From Mytilus galloprovincialis (taxonomy: Eukaryota; Mollusca; Bivalvia; Mytilida; Mytilidae), in contig NC_134838.1 in NCBI RefSeq assembly GCF_965363235.1, positions 12,990,441-13,054,440 of the forward strand: a stretch of 64,000 bases of DNA. The letters run 5' to 3'. A program made the position numbers and the translations under genes. The notes below the pieces were generated by a model. That model was not told the DNA's origin. It ran no database searches and worked only from the letters and a program-made list of their open reading frames with translations. Within the stretch, counting starts at the first letter, position 1. Each line of letters begins with the position of its first letter. Below, one piece after another: positions 48,564 through 61,523 of the stretch.

Positions 48564-48770
48564 CTGTGGATTCATTATTATTCGGTGGATACCAATTTTC
48601 GTGGTTTTCGTGGGTACAGGTAAACTACGAATTTAAATGTTCAACGAATTACAAATTGCCCATCAAGCTGTATGCAACCTTTGACAAAACCACGAAGTTA
48701 TATATCCATGAAAAGGAAAGTTTTCTGCAATCCACGAAAATTGGTACCACGAAAATAAATGAATCCACAG
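48564..48770. mobile_element. 207-bp palindromic MITE (CTGTGGATTC ends), intergenic copy
   Basis: Same family as 35557-35770, with the same inverted ends and inner GTGGATACCAATTTTCGTGG and CCACGAAAATTGGTACCACG blocks. It lies between the Mab-21 pseudogene and the 3' end of gene B. Confidence 0.75.
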
Positions 48771-49330
48771 TAAATCTTTTGTAAAGATGTTCCTTTTTTT
48801 TCTGATCTCATGTTCATTTCCACGTTATTTTCTTAACTTTGACATTTTATTGATAGAGATTGAAACTCATTTTTATAGTCTCCGTCCATTTATCAATTCA
48901 TTATCAATGTTTTTAAGTTCATGGGCTTTTGATTTGCTGTGTTTGACATACTTGATTTGTTTATGATAAAGTCAGTATATTCATAAATAGACGTCTTTCA
49001 TATTTTTGTGTTGTCGGGTTGGTTGTTCATTGTACCACCAAAACCCTTTTTATTATTTTTTTTTTTTTTGCAGAAGTTCGTGCTGTTTCTTATATATAAT
49101 TCACATAACCAATCATTGCTATGTGCTGCATTGGTATGTGAGGGTTTGTGCATTAGGTTTACACATTTTCAACAAATGATACATGTGATATTGAGTTCAA
49201 AAGTCAAGATTTTTCTAAAGACATACGTCTCTATAATGTTCTATTTTCACTGCCGATAACCGAATTGCTCTACTGGCATTTAAAAAAATTAATTGGATTT
49301 GATGTAATATATAATTGAAATATATGCATA

Positions 49331-52300
49331 TTAGTAACTTCTTATCATCATCATAGTAGTTTTCATTGAGTAATAAAATCCGTGCCATGAATACCAATCT
49401 ATCCCAGTGGCAAATTCATCATGATGGCCATGATAATAAATTCCATTTAAATTGGATTTGTGACAGCCTCCATACCACCATGCACCTTTATAAAGTACGG
49501 CGCAATTAGATCCAGATCCGTCATTATCCCGGTCAAAAGTAGAGAACTTGTACCCATTTTGGTTGGTTAAAGAATCGCCTGAAATTGAAATGAGAATAAT
49601 GTGTTGCTGATTTAGCATCTTATTATTTTCTTATACATGTTTTTAGCATGAATAATATATATATAATATAAATAAACGTGAATACGTATACTGCAATCAG
49701 TTAAGGGCACCTGACAGAGAGGTCACTGCTTTTGGTTAACATATCCCATATGCCACGCAAAATAAAAATGGGTGAAAAAAATACTCTCTGTTTTCAAACG
49801 AGCTGACAATACAATGGAAAAATTCAAACAATAAACCACAGTATACAAAATAGGACAAAGAACACTAAAGACTTAGTAACACGAGCCCTAACAAAAAGCC
49901 GGAGATGATTACTTGTGATCATGACGGGCTCGCAGATACAGCTCCACGTATGGTACCCATCGTTTTGCTCATGAAGTTAGAATCCTGTTATAAGTTTTAT
50001 CATGTATGTGTCATTCGGGAAAAACAGCACAGGATTGTGGTTACAACCATTACATTGTCGTCATCTATGAAACAGATATTCCATAAAGGTAATTCAAATC
50101 GATATCTGAAAAATTCGATTTTATATACACATAGAAATGACTCTTATCAACATGGTATTACTTGAAATAAAGATATAACATGCCTGCAGTTCCATCATAT
50201 TTACTGACCAATAGCCGATAACCATTTGCCTCAGAAGACACATGGAACGAGAGATATTCGGCAAACTTTGTTACCCTACTAAAATCTGTCATCACTACCT
50301 TTAATTCATGGTTTCCATTTGCTGTCAGCTCATGTATGTTGTCATTTCCTGTAAACATTAGACATATATGAAAGTATTAAAGAAATTAACATAATTAGTG
50401 CATTTCTAAATCTAATGATCTAAGAAATAGGGGTAGTCATGAACCGTATGGTTACAATTTCGAACTTGTCCAAACGTTTCGTCACATCAAGGAGAGTTTT
50501 TGAGATACCAAAGAAATAATCAAATCCGTATGCCAACTAATGACGTAATGACAGTAATCTAAAAACAAACAAAAGATAAACAGTAGTCAACAAAACAAAA
50601 CGCCGAAGACTTAAGATTGAGCAACACAAATCCAACCAGCAAATCGCCCAACTTACAGGTAAAGTAACAACAAACAATATATGCAATGGCGAGATAAAGG
50701 AACAAACATTCAAAGACAATCAATCAACACAACTCAAAAGTATCTGAATGTTTAGATCTGATCCGTTACAAAGACGAATATTCGAATAAATTTCAGAAGC
50801 ATTGAATTGTCTTAAATGTTCCTATATCAAAATTGGTTATATTGACTTGTTGAAAACAATTAAAAAATTGAAAATCGTTTAACCGTACTACTGTTGACAA
50901 CGCGCTATCCTTTTTATTTTGAATTACTATCAAACTGGGTTTTAAATGTTAAGGTTTGAGCGTTCGAAATACTTAGTAAAGGTAATTTCTCAAAGGTTCT
51001 TCAGACGCACGACACTATTAAAGTGTTATGTTCAATATCGACCACTGGTTCTATACCACTGCTGGTGACCGTAATTCTCCTAGGGAATAGTTGTATCAGT
51101 AGTCAATGATTCTGAACTAAGTTTACTTATTACTATTTTGCTAAAATTCAACGTTCATGAATTTATTTTATTTTAAGAAAAGAAGGTTCCAACTCGCTCT
51201 CTCAGGCAAAGAAGATATTACAATTTTACCGATTCTCTTTAGGTACATTTTAGGTCATGTGGGTCCTCACCCATAGAAGTATTGTTTTCATCTCTGGCTT
51301 TCAAATGTTCAAAAAGAGGAACGAAAGATACCAGAAGGACAGTCAAACTCATAAGGTTCCAAATGAATGTAGGTTAAGAAAGGCGCTATTAAGAATTCAG
51401 AAAAGAGTTATTTTCATCTATCGACAACTCATAAAATATCCAACTAATTTATCGATAAACTCGTCATATATCCCTACTTTAACTTTTTATTCATTTTTCT
51501 ACAAATGATTATTCAAAATCCCTCAACTCTCTTTGTGTGTGTGTTTTTTTTTGTGTGGTTTTTTACCTAACCAATACTCTTCGTTAGCATGTCCAAATCC
51601 AGTTTTGTATGCTTGCCAATCTCTATAAAAATTTACTGATCCATCAATTCGTCGTTGAATGACCTGAAATAATGTAATCGAGTTAAATGATGTAAAGTAA
51701 TAAAAGGAGTTATATATAGTTTACGAAACCCATATCGTGAAAAATGAATTTACAACTTAAAAAGCTATCTCCATTCATTGGTGTTCGTCACCTTTTTGCT
51801 GAGTTTGAGGGTGTTTGCTTCATTATTTCAAAATAAACAAGTTTAAAAAAAAAACTGTTATAAATAGATAATATTAAAAAAAAAACAGAATCGATCTTGT
51901 TTCAATATATAATCAATTAAAAGTTTAGCAGGAAACTATTTTTATATATTTAACATATGCTCCTTGTTTTTCTTTAAAAACAAACTATGAAAAAAAACAA
52001 GGATTTTATAAGATTTTCAAAAATGATTTTCAAAACTTTATGCAATAAAGTTACGAAAAGAAAACTAGGAGTTGCCTGGTAAACGTTTTATTGACACTAC
52101 ATGAATCAAACTAGAGGATTCCGAATATCTGACAAAAGAGTAGCATGACAAACAAACTTTAACATTAAACGTTACCTAAAGTATAGTCAAATAGATAGGT
52201 AATATTTCGTTGAATTCAAATAAAGTCTCGTTATATCTACAAATTGAAAACTCACGGTCCAAGAGCGCAAACTTGAATCTAAATAGCAATAGACAGATAC

Positions 52301-55300
52301 CGGATGCTGCATCTGTCCATATGGGTAAATTGTATGGACTCCGCTTACAGATAATTTTAAGTCGGCACATTCTCGTGGAAGTGTTAATGCTGAAAAGATT
52401 TCTGAGATGTTTAATATAATCTATGTCATGCTTTATATTTATGTAACTATCAAAATGCATCTATATTATCTATATTACCAATTGGGATAAAATATCATTT
52501 CTTTAACAAGTAACAAAATATTGCCTCCTAGTTTCAAGATATATGGTTCTGTCAGTACCAAGTATAGTTTTACATATTTAGGGGTGATTCCATCAACAGA
52601 GATGGACTTTCTGATTTAGTTTTAGATCAGGATGAAAAATGTGAAATAAAAGGAATCTCAGTGTTAATTCGATAATTTTGCAACAAACACAAATAAATAT
52701 ACAAGTAAAACAAGAAGATTTGTGTTTATACATACATATATTGATGTTTGGAACTGAAATGTCCGAAAATTGGGTTAAATTAATTGTTTCTTTTTCTTTT
52801 CAGATTTATCATCTCTATATACGAATAATTTCCAAAGTCGACAATAAATTATATTGGCCTATGTGTATGTCATCAATTTAAAACACTAAATAGTGAACTT
52901 GAGTTATAAAGATAAACAGTGTACTTACGTAATTGACCAGAACTTGAGCAATTTAAAATGTCATTACACAGTCTGGTATCGCAGCAAAGTGCGCATTTTA
53001 CATGGTGGCCTTCAGATCGGCGACCAAGTATCGAACCAGCCGAATTACTACAAGCCTTTTTCGAAACAAAAAGAAATCAGTTATATTGACTTTTTGTTTA
53101 ATAAATACGTTTTTTAACTAATTGTAAAAAAATGTACCTTCTTATGGAGATTCTGGGTTTTTTTATATGCTGTTTTTCTTAGTTCTTTTATTTGAGTTTT
53201 AACAATCTACCGAGCGAAAGTACTAATTTAACCTAGCCACATTTTATTCGGCCTTTACCAAGTCCCTAACGTCGACGGTTTTCGTATGTCATATTTCAAT
53301 TGTTTTGTTATATGTTGGATTTTGATTTATATTTGATTTTATTGGTTTTGTTAAAATTATTCACAAGGTTTACAGAAAGAACAATCTAGAGTTTTAATTT
53401 ACAGTTCAATAAGTTCATATATATATATACCAAGCTTTAAATAGTGTATGTCAAATGCGCTTATCGTCTGCAAACGACTCATAAAGAACGCTCGAGTCAA
53501 CGAAGTTAAAAAGCAAAATTTAAAAAATACGAAGCTAAAGAGCATTAGAGACCAAAAGTTTCGAAGGTTTTTGCAAATTAAAAAGTAGTCAACATGTTTC
53601 TGGAGTGTGTCTATTATTATAGATTGTTTTTTGTCATTTAGAATTTTTCTCGTTATTTTTGTTGTCGGGTTGCTCTGTCGTCTACGAATGTCCAACATAT
53701 CTTTAAATTCATACAAAATGTGAACATAAGTACTGAGGCTGATATAAAAAGCATCCTTATTTGAATATAGGCATTTTCATACCGCAAAAAATGTCGTAGC
53801 ATTTGTAAATTAATCCACCATATACAACACCTGTATCTATACTTCTAAAGAAAGAGAGCGATTTCATAGAGCCGCATCTCCTCTGAAACCTTACAAAGTC
53901 GGAAATATTTGTGAAGTGACGTATAAATGAAGCGTTTTGTTATTCCTTATTTTGACTTTGAAACAATCTTTTTTCCATAGAAAACGCCAATTTTTGAAAC
54001 AATAACCCACTTCGGAGACCGTTATCGATCCGTGTCTTATTCGCTTTCACGCATGCTTAGTCGACGTATTGTCCTCGAAATTTAAAAACTCTTTGTTTCA
54101 ACACTTGCCCAATTGAATCGCGATTTCGCGGGCATGTTATATTTACATAAAAGAATGAGATGTGGAAGAATTATCAAATGAGATCTGGTATAATTGCCAA
54201 AAAACGCAACTTTCCAAAACAGTTCAAATGACGTTTTGACGTAAGCAAGTTTATTGGGGTCTTTTTCATCTATTTAATATTACAGTTTAATATACCAGTG
54301 ATGAGCCACATCCGTAATCGAATTCTTCAGCACCAGATTCGGTAACAAAGTTGTGCATAAAGCAGACCTGAAATAAAAATGAATATTACTTTCAATTATA
54401 AATAATATCTAGATGCTCTCAGGAGCCTGTTTCGCTCACCTGTATTAACTGTGGTTTTTGAAATTACGTAAAATATGGTTAAATCATTATTAATAGTATT
54501 AAATACCCTAATAATGATTGAGGACAATTTGGTTTAATTTGACGCAGTAGTTAAATTAAAAGCAGAAGAATTATGATTTTGTTTTTACAAAAATTACTAA
54601 TAAACTGCAGAAATTTACTTTAAACGACAATAAGACATTTGTTAGATGACAATAACAATCAAAACCAAGGAGAAAACAAAGACTCGTAAAACCAAAAGAC
54701 ATTTACATCAACAGTTATAAATAATAAATAAAAACAACACAAAATCCACTAAAGACCGGGAGTGAAATCAGGTGCTCCGAAAGGGTAAGAATTTTCTGCA
54801 CCGTATACGGCAAAGGTTTTAATGTTTTTTTTCTGTAAATGTAAGGGCAGATAGATGTTAACCTGATGAACATGTTTACCACATGTCAGATTTGATCTAA
54901 ATGCGTTAGTTTTAGAGAATTAAGCCAACAACTGCATTTTACCTAAGTTCTATTTTAGCCTTGTCGGCCATGTGGGTTGGCCTAATGCTAATGTGTTCAA
55001 GTTTGGTTAAAGGAGTAGGTCCTGTATGGGGTGGATTTTGGCCTCAATTTTCAGGTTCATCTGACGAAAGATTTTCGACACTTTTTAGACACGAAAGTGT
55101 CTATTTCAGTTATTTCAATTAGTTTATGTGAAAGATCCTAACTGATTTAGTCATCAAAAACGCTACGATTCAAGCTTAAACATGAAAATCTATCAAATAT
55201 GCCAAAAAATGTCACTTTTCAGATGTTTTTTGTCAAAAATAAAAGTGGCTGCATCCGTGTTCATCCTGAACCTTTATATATGTTATGTATTATCATCAAA

Positions 55301-58300
55301 TACAACTTATATTTCAATATTAAGAATGAACACAAATGCGGCCACTTTCATTTAAGACGGAAACCGTCTAAAAATTAACTAAAATGCTAAAATTGTGAAG
55401 ATTTCAGTAATTTAGCATGACTTAAGGATGCTAGTACCCGATATATGTGCATTGTTTTGTCAAAAACAGCCCATATTTTTGTATCAGAAGTATACTTCTT
55501 TCCAATAAATAACTAAAAGTTTACATTTAACAATTTTGTAATTCAATTGATAATTTTGGTCATATTGACTTATTTTCTAGAACTTACTTTGTTGAATATT
55601 ATTGCTGTTACAGTTTATCTCTATCTATAAGAATATTCAAGTTAATAACAAAAAATGCAAAATTTCCTTTAAATTACCGATTCTGAATCTGCAACTTAAC
55701 AACAAGTGTGTTTTTCATCTGAAACCCTGCATTTTACTCCTTTCTTTTATATCTAGCCATTTCGGCCATGTTGGTTGGATAGAACACATTATTAAAACTA
55801 AATATCCTAAGACTCATTGTGGTCAAGTTTGGATAAATTTTGCCCAGTAGTTTCAGAGGAGAAGATTATTGTAAAAGTTAACGGACGACGACGACGGACG
55901 ACAGCGATGGACGCCAAGTGATGAGAAAAGCTCACTTGGCCTATTGTGCAAGGTGAGCTTAAAATATATTATCAACTTTCTTGTGATCAATTTAAGTAGA
56001 CATAAAAGAAAACAGAAGAGACTGTATCTTCGCTTTCATTCTATGTAACCAACAGCCATTTACATTTACATAATTTACATTATTCAGTGAAAGGGCGTTA
56101 TATAGGTAGCGGAACTTGACGTTAAAGGTAAATTACCGCTTCTTTTAATTCACCTGAACATGTTCCCGTGTGAAATCAACTTGATAAGAATAAAAGAACA
56201 ATTCGGACAGGAAGAAAGGGATAATTAGTATCCAAAGGAATAATACATGAAAACTACTCTGAGTAATTAATGTTGTTAATGTTGATAAGAATTTAAAACA
56301 TAAATAAAATATAACTAACCTCGCCATCATTACAATGTATACGATGATTACACTCGCCAACGGTTTTAACTCCACTGCATGACCAACATTCTAGTTGGCA
56401 TTCTATAATGAGAAACACAAACAAGAAATCATATACTAAAAAGGAGGTTCTTGTCACATACAATTCCATTGTTTACATTTGTAAAATAAAAACAATAGGA
56501 ATAGGATAAAGATATTTTTTAACATGTTTATTTACAATTTCGGAATTAATCTTACCAGTTACGCTTTTGTTTAAAATTTACTTCATATCGTGTTTCCGTA
56601 CATATTACAGGTACATATTAATCATCGTGCTTATTTGCAAGATCTCAGCAAAACTATATATTTTGTCAACAATATATTAAAAAAATAAATCATTCATAAC
56701 AATTTCTGTATTCAGTGCAGACAAAATAAAAGCACTAGCTATACAAAATTATATGAATTCATAACTCAACTGAAATGAAATGATTATTTTATTTGATAGT
56801 TAAGCGTTATATATCTTCAATAAATACATACCTATAAATGATATGAGAAACACAAAGACCGACCATTTGACTGAAAAATACAGTAAATCTCACAACCAAT
56901 ACTTTTAAATAAAATATATCAATAGACCCCAACAGATTAGAAAGAATAATGATACTTGGGACTTTCGGACGGATGACATAAAGCGTGTTCTTTGCAATTA
57001 TTATTAGAAATAGTCTTTTTTACAGTTCAATCGGTTACGTTATTATACATGTTTATGTCTTAACATACTTGTATGCATAGTTTTCTTACCGGCGCAAAAC
57101 AGTTTATATTTTCCTGTCTGACGAATAAGGTTACATGGCAATGTAGCCGTTGTTGAGACAGTGGGATCTAAAATGAACTACAACCCTGCTCTTTTCCGCA
57201 AACTAAGATTAAAAATACCTTTTAGTGAGCTATACTATAAACTGCCCCGACATGACAATATGAAGAACAATAAAAATATAAACGAAAAATAAATATTTTA
57301 GACCTTAATCAACAACAACAGCAGGTATCCGATTTTAAAGATCACAAAATACTTATTATTTGGAACAACAGTAACACGTTTCGTGTACTCATCTGTGGAA
57401 CTAAAAAATCAAAGCTGTTGGATTAATAGATTGATTGATTAATTTGACTTAAAATTAGGAATGAAATAACCAATCAGTAATTAGCAAATATGATGGTCCT
57501 CAATGTTCTTCATTTTTGTATTTCTTTCGAACTTTTGAACTTTTTTCAAACGTTACTGTTGACTCTTTTTTCAGACGAAACGCACATCTGACGTACACAA
57601 TATAATACCTGGTATCTCTGACCAGTCTATTGACAATTAAAGCGCACTTAATATTTGACCAGAAATGCAGGGTTTTATTTTTGGTAACATATTTAGTTCT
57701 TACTTCTGGTTACGAAATTTGAAGTAACGTTTTTTTCAGATTTTATTCGAAATAATTTGAATCTGTAATGAACATTCTGACAGTAAGAAATTTCCCAATA
57801 TTCATTTATCCTAGTGAACAAAACGTAAACATACTGTTTGTAGTATTGTTCATGTTTATTACGGCAATTATCTTTAAGTACTGGTCTAAAATTTAACATA
57901 ACATTTTACTGACAACATTTCTGGAAAAAAATTATTTGTGTATTGTTTTCCATGACATAAGCTGTAATCGTACATCATGTAATTTTAATATTTGGGTGAA
58001 ATTGAAGAAACTTGGTACTCTGGAACATATTCAAATCGATATATTTAAGCACACAGCTATGCTACTGTATATTGAATACATAAATGCAAAGTTTCTCAAA
58101 TCTTGTTATGAAATTATGGAAATGTGATATTATTGCAAAAGTAACAACTATCTTCAAAATACCAGAAAGGTACAGGTCACTGAAGGGCTTTCAATAATGA
58201 AGAATAAACATACCGTATATATATATAGTAAGTCAAAATGAGTTCAACTCTCCGTAAGTCTAGGATAGTAGTGTAACAGCACAATATAAGAGTATTTAAT

Positions 58301-58531
58301 ATTTTTATAAAGCTATTGAATTAGTTTAGTATAGTTAAATATTTAATCATTTGATTTTACCATTTGATTAGGGACTTTCCGTTTTAAATTTTCCTCGGAG
58401 TTCAGTGTTTTTGAGATTTAATTTTTCAATTTTAATATAATGCTTTACATATACATTGGTGTACATCATAATCAAACTGGAACCTAAAAATGTACGATAT
58501 ATTGAAGGAAAAAGCATATTGACTTACGCAT
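49331..58531 (-). CDS. Secreted LU-domain plus fibrinogen-related protein, copy B
   Basis: Nine exons give 322 residues: 58528-58531 (ATG plus one base), 56832-56870, 56320-56402, 54296-54367, 52929-53055, 52256-52389, 51567-51663, 50184-50348 and 49331-49578 (stop). Exon lengths equal those of copy A except exon 3, which is 12 bases shorter (83 against 95). The order is the same: signal peptide (residues 1-14 hydrophobic), LU domain with CWSC and CC-x4-CN, then the fibrinogen domain with WTVIQRR, EYWLGN, DRDND and GAWWY..CH.SNLNG. This copy keeps the usual RRIDG where A has RRING. The intron after exon 8 begins GC instead of GT (CAG|GCATGT), a known minor splice class; copy A has GT at the same place. 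The likely role is extracellular recognition of sugars or acetylated groups, inferred from the family. A divergently oriented ankyrin-Mab-21 gene starts 3 kb from its 5' end. Confidence 0.87.
49790..50095 (-). mobile_element. Penelope-like family A, 3' fragment in the last intron of gene B
   Basis: Diverged copy of the 3'UTR: AACGAGCTGACAATACAATG, GGAGATGATTACTTGTGATC, ATCTATGAAACAGATATTCC. Non-coding. Confidence 0.5.
50560..50665 (-). mobile_element. Small Penelope-like family A fragment
   Basis: ACAGTAGTCAACAAAACAAA followed by GAAGACTTAAGATTGAGCAA and CAACACAAATCC resembles the 3'UTR middle block. Weakly supported because of divergence. Confidence 0.35.
53440..53590 (-). repeat. Diverged SINE-like copy in an intron of gene B
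   Basis: Reverse copy with GTCTGCAAACGACTCATAAA, AAAGAGCATTAGAGACC and related blocks. Much changed. Confidence 0.4.
54416..55968. repeat. 1.55-kb composite dispersed repeat in intron 3 of gene B
   Basis: The right end GAGAAAAGCTCACTTGGCCT, then GCAAGGTGAGCTT, and the left end AGGAGCCTGTTTCGCTCACCT-like block look like the borders of one element. The middle (55060-55410) matches the repeat at 26.79-27.33 kb. A fragment of the family A retroelement tail lies at 54668-54820. A GACGACGACGACGG simple tract lies at about 55880-55900. No protein was recognised. Confidence 0.45.
57500..57625 (+). repeat. SINE-like copy in intron 1 of gene B
   Basis: It contains CAGACGAAACGCACATCTGA and AATACCTGGTATCTCTGACC. 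Intron 1 of gene A has its own, different SINE-like copy, so both were gained after the duplication or one was lost. Confidence 0.5.
58345..58435 (+). repeat. Dispersed repeat fragment in intron 1 of gene B
   Basis: TTACCATTTGATTAGGGACT, CCTCGGAGTTCAGTG. Same family as 7190-7265 and 25800-25865. Confidence 0.5.
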
Positions 58532-58703
58532 ATTCTCAGACTTCCTCTTTTATGTAAGACCTAAAGCGATAAGTCGGCTTTAATGAGATAAGATAAAGCA
58601 CACAAGTTTATATGTAGAATTTGGTAGATTATAACAGACTGTAAAACGGTGTTGATGGTTAAGAAAACAAATTGTTGAAACCTCGGCCATATTCCTGTTC
58701 ATA

Positions 58704-58724
58704 CGTCAAATTGTCAATGAATCA
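58704..58724 (-). promoter_or_regulatory. Conserved upstream block of fibrinogen gene B
   Basis: This is the counterpart of 41787-41807, also about 175 bases upstream of the start codon, with one base different in 21. The equal distance in both paralogues, although the flanks differ more, suggests a constrained promoter or leader element. No TATA box could be assigned with confidence. Confidence 0.4.
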
Positions 58725-58739
58725 TAGCTTCACAGGAGG

Positions 58740-61470
58740 GTTTTTTTTTGCGAAAAGGTTTTCATCAATGCAAAGTCGATTGAGTTGTGGCATTGTTTGT
58801 ACGTAGAAGTTATTGTGAATGCTTATGGTATCTATTTTATAGAAATTGCTCAAGTAGTTAATTGGAAATATTTTTTTGAAAATTATCGATTTTAGTTAAA
58901 ATGATATGACTTTTTTTTTAGTGGGAACTAACTTTTGTCCGATGACTGTAGTTGGCATGTTTAGTTTCTCTTACTTTAAATCATAAATATTCATTATTTC
59001 TTTGAAACGTATACCTAAATATCATGATTAATAATGTAATTATTATGTATTATAATCTTTACTTTTCTTTTTGATTCATGAAATGATTTGCTTACATTAT
59101 AATAAAAAATAAACAGTACAAATGTACTGACAAATTGTCTGTTTATGTGGTATTCTACTAATGAATGATAAAATAAGCTAATGAAATACTCATTCGTTCA
59201 ACTAATTTAACAGGCACTTTTATTTTCAATTTCTATTTAGGTGGCGTAGACATAGTATATCCATGGTGCGTCTATTTAGATAGTGCTTGGAACAAGCCTA
59301 TTATTGTTATCACCTGATCATGAAAATATCACCTGACATAACACAAAGCCCTTTGTGGCCTCGTTTAATATATTTAAACTTTAAAAAGGCTTTGCTTACA
59401 AGGAAGAAATTTAAGTTAGAAATGGGATTGGCTGTGTGTTTTTATGCATTGCGGTTTGAGACGTCTGGACGTCTTCTTAAATACTAGGAAAACGAAGGAG
59501 AAGGTATGTATATAAACTGATCATAGATACCAGGATTGAAATATTATATTTGCATTAGACGCGAGTTTCGTCTACAATAGACTCACTAGTGATGCTCAAA
59601 TAAAAAGACGTTAAAAAGACCAAATACTGTATGATTATATGGCAGGTTGATTGAAATTTAATGTTTAAAGCAATTCTCAACACATACTTCTTTATTATTC
59701 TAAAATATTGTAGTTAAACTGAACATTGGTGCTATTTCTTATTGAATGTGGATTTTAACAGATTGTTTTGTAATCGTCAATGAGGCAACAACCAAATGAC
59801 GAAAACAACTAAACGATATCCAGAAGGATATAAACAACCTCCATTTTTATTGATAGAATTACCATCATTTAACAATTATAAAGAATGAATAGCTTTTCTA
59901 AGATGTGACTAACTTCATCGACACACAATTTAAAAGGTACAGATAATCATGGTTCATATGTTTTTTTAAATGCCAATGCTATCGGATAGAATATCTCTTC
60001 AGTTTTAACATTTTGTTATAATCCATAGTAAACTAATACAAGTGTTATATGTTTAACTGTTTTCTATTGAAAACAAACATGTGTTTTAGAGTTAACGGAA
60101 CAAAATAGAAAATGTGTACACTTAGATTTTAAGTTAAACCTCTTTCTTCAGAGTTGATTTATGTCTTACACACTACAGATAATATTCATCATTTCCAAGT
60201 AATGGTTAACATAATTTAAGCTAAATATAAATGGAATCATACATCTTCGTTTTTGAGACAATCGGGATTTAAAAAATGTTGGTTTTTTTGGTTAAATTAA
60301 AAACAAGGTCGAAACTTTTATGAATATAATAACTAGTGAAGATTGTACAGATGTTCTTTATTTATTCGTCCTGAAAAATCTATTTTAAAAAAAAATAAAT
60401 GTTTCCAGAAAATATTTAACCAAAATAAATCGCTATGGTCAACAATAATGTGTCAAAGAGACAACAACCCGACCACAGAAAAACAACAGCAGAAGGTCAC
60501 CAACAGGTCTTCAATGTAGCGAGAAATTCCCGCACCCGGAGGCGTCCTTCAGCTGGCCCTTCTTTAAGTATTGACAAATGCTTGCATGTGTCTTCAATGC
60601 AAAGGCAGCTTAAATTGATACTAGTAATAAGTGTAGTTAAGATTTAAAAGAAGGGGGAGACAAGCTGTTGATAATGTAATTTGTCATAGTTTTAAAACTG
60701 ATTTTTTTTTACAACAAATGCCACCATATTTGCAAACTGATTAATGATTCAAATCGTTCATTGATTACTTGTTCCTTGTAAAATGAAAAACTAATCAGAA
60801 TCAAAGATTGAGTTAGGCATCTGTGTGTTTCATCATATCACAGATATTTGTTTTCATTGAAGAAATTATTTTATTATTGGTCAATTCAAATTAAAGCTTG
60901 CCTCTTTGTGATCATATCTGATTGTTTCGAAGTAAACCAATTACAGAGCATTTGCTATTTATACCAAGTTTGTTTCACATTTGGTTGGTTGTTTAAAAGA
61001 GACGAAAAAGTAACTGTCAATTTGAATATAAAATCAATTAACAGTGACCAAAAGAATTCGGCATTCTTAAATTTATGATAACTTTGCTTTTCCACGCATA
61101 TAGAATAAAGAAAAGAGAAGAACAAAAATTAATGTTATTCTCCTGAACATTTGTTCAGTGTGAATGTTAAGAGAATAATACACAGCGGAAATTTTTAAAT
61201 GTATCTGCACCGTTTATTTACCCAGTGTAATTTTTTTAGAACACTGGACCAGCAATACTACCTAACACAAAACATGATACATATTAATATAAACTATCAA
61301 GTGAAGCTGGACTAGACATGAACAAATAAAATACATTTACAAAAAGATATTCCTTACATTAATAAGATCAGACCATGTTAAGCTAACGTGGGTTATTGAA
61401 AATAGTTAGCATATATATCATTCATGAATAAGTGTAAACAAAAATATACATTATTATGTTTTGTGAATTT
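58740..61470. other. Intergenic region between gene B and the ankyrin-Mab-21 gene
   Basis: A 2.7-kb divergent spacer that must carry both promoters. It contains a SINE-like copy (59520-59620, reverse) and the retroelement-tail fragment at 60435-60565 that repeats 17757-17880. The remaining sequence is A+T-rich with no exon recognised. Confidence 0.45.
60435..60565 (-). repeat. Retroelement-tail fragment, second copy
   Basis: GTCAAAGAGACAACAACCCG, AACAGCAGAAGGTCACCAAC and GGAGGCGTCCTTCAGCTGGC match 17757-17880 with few changes. Non-coding. Confidence 0.55.
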
Positions 61471-61523
61471 TTTTTTAGATAAATGTAAACCCTTAAAGTA
61501 TAACTTGATGATACAACGGTACG

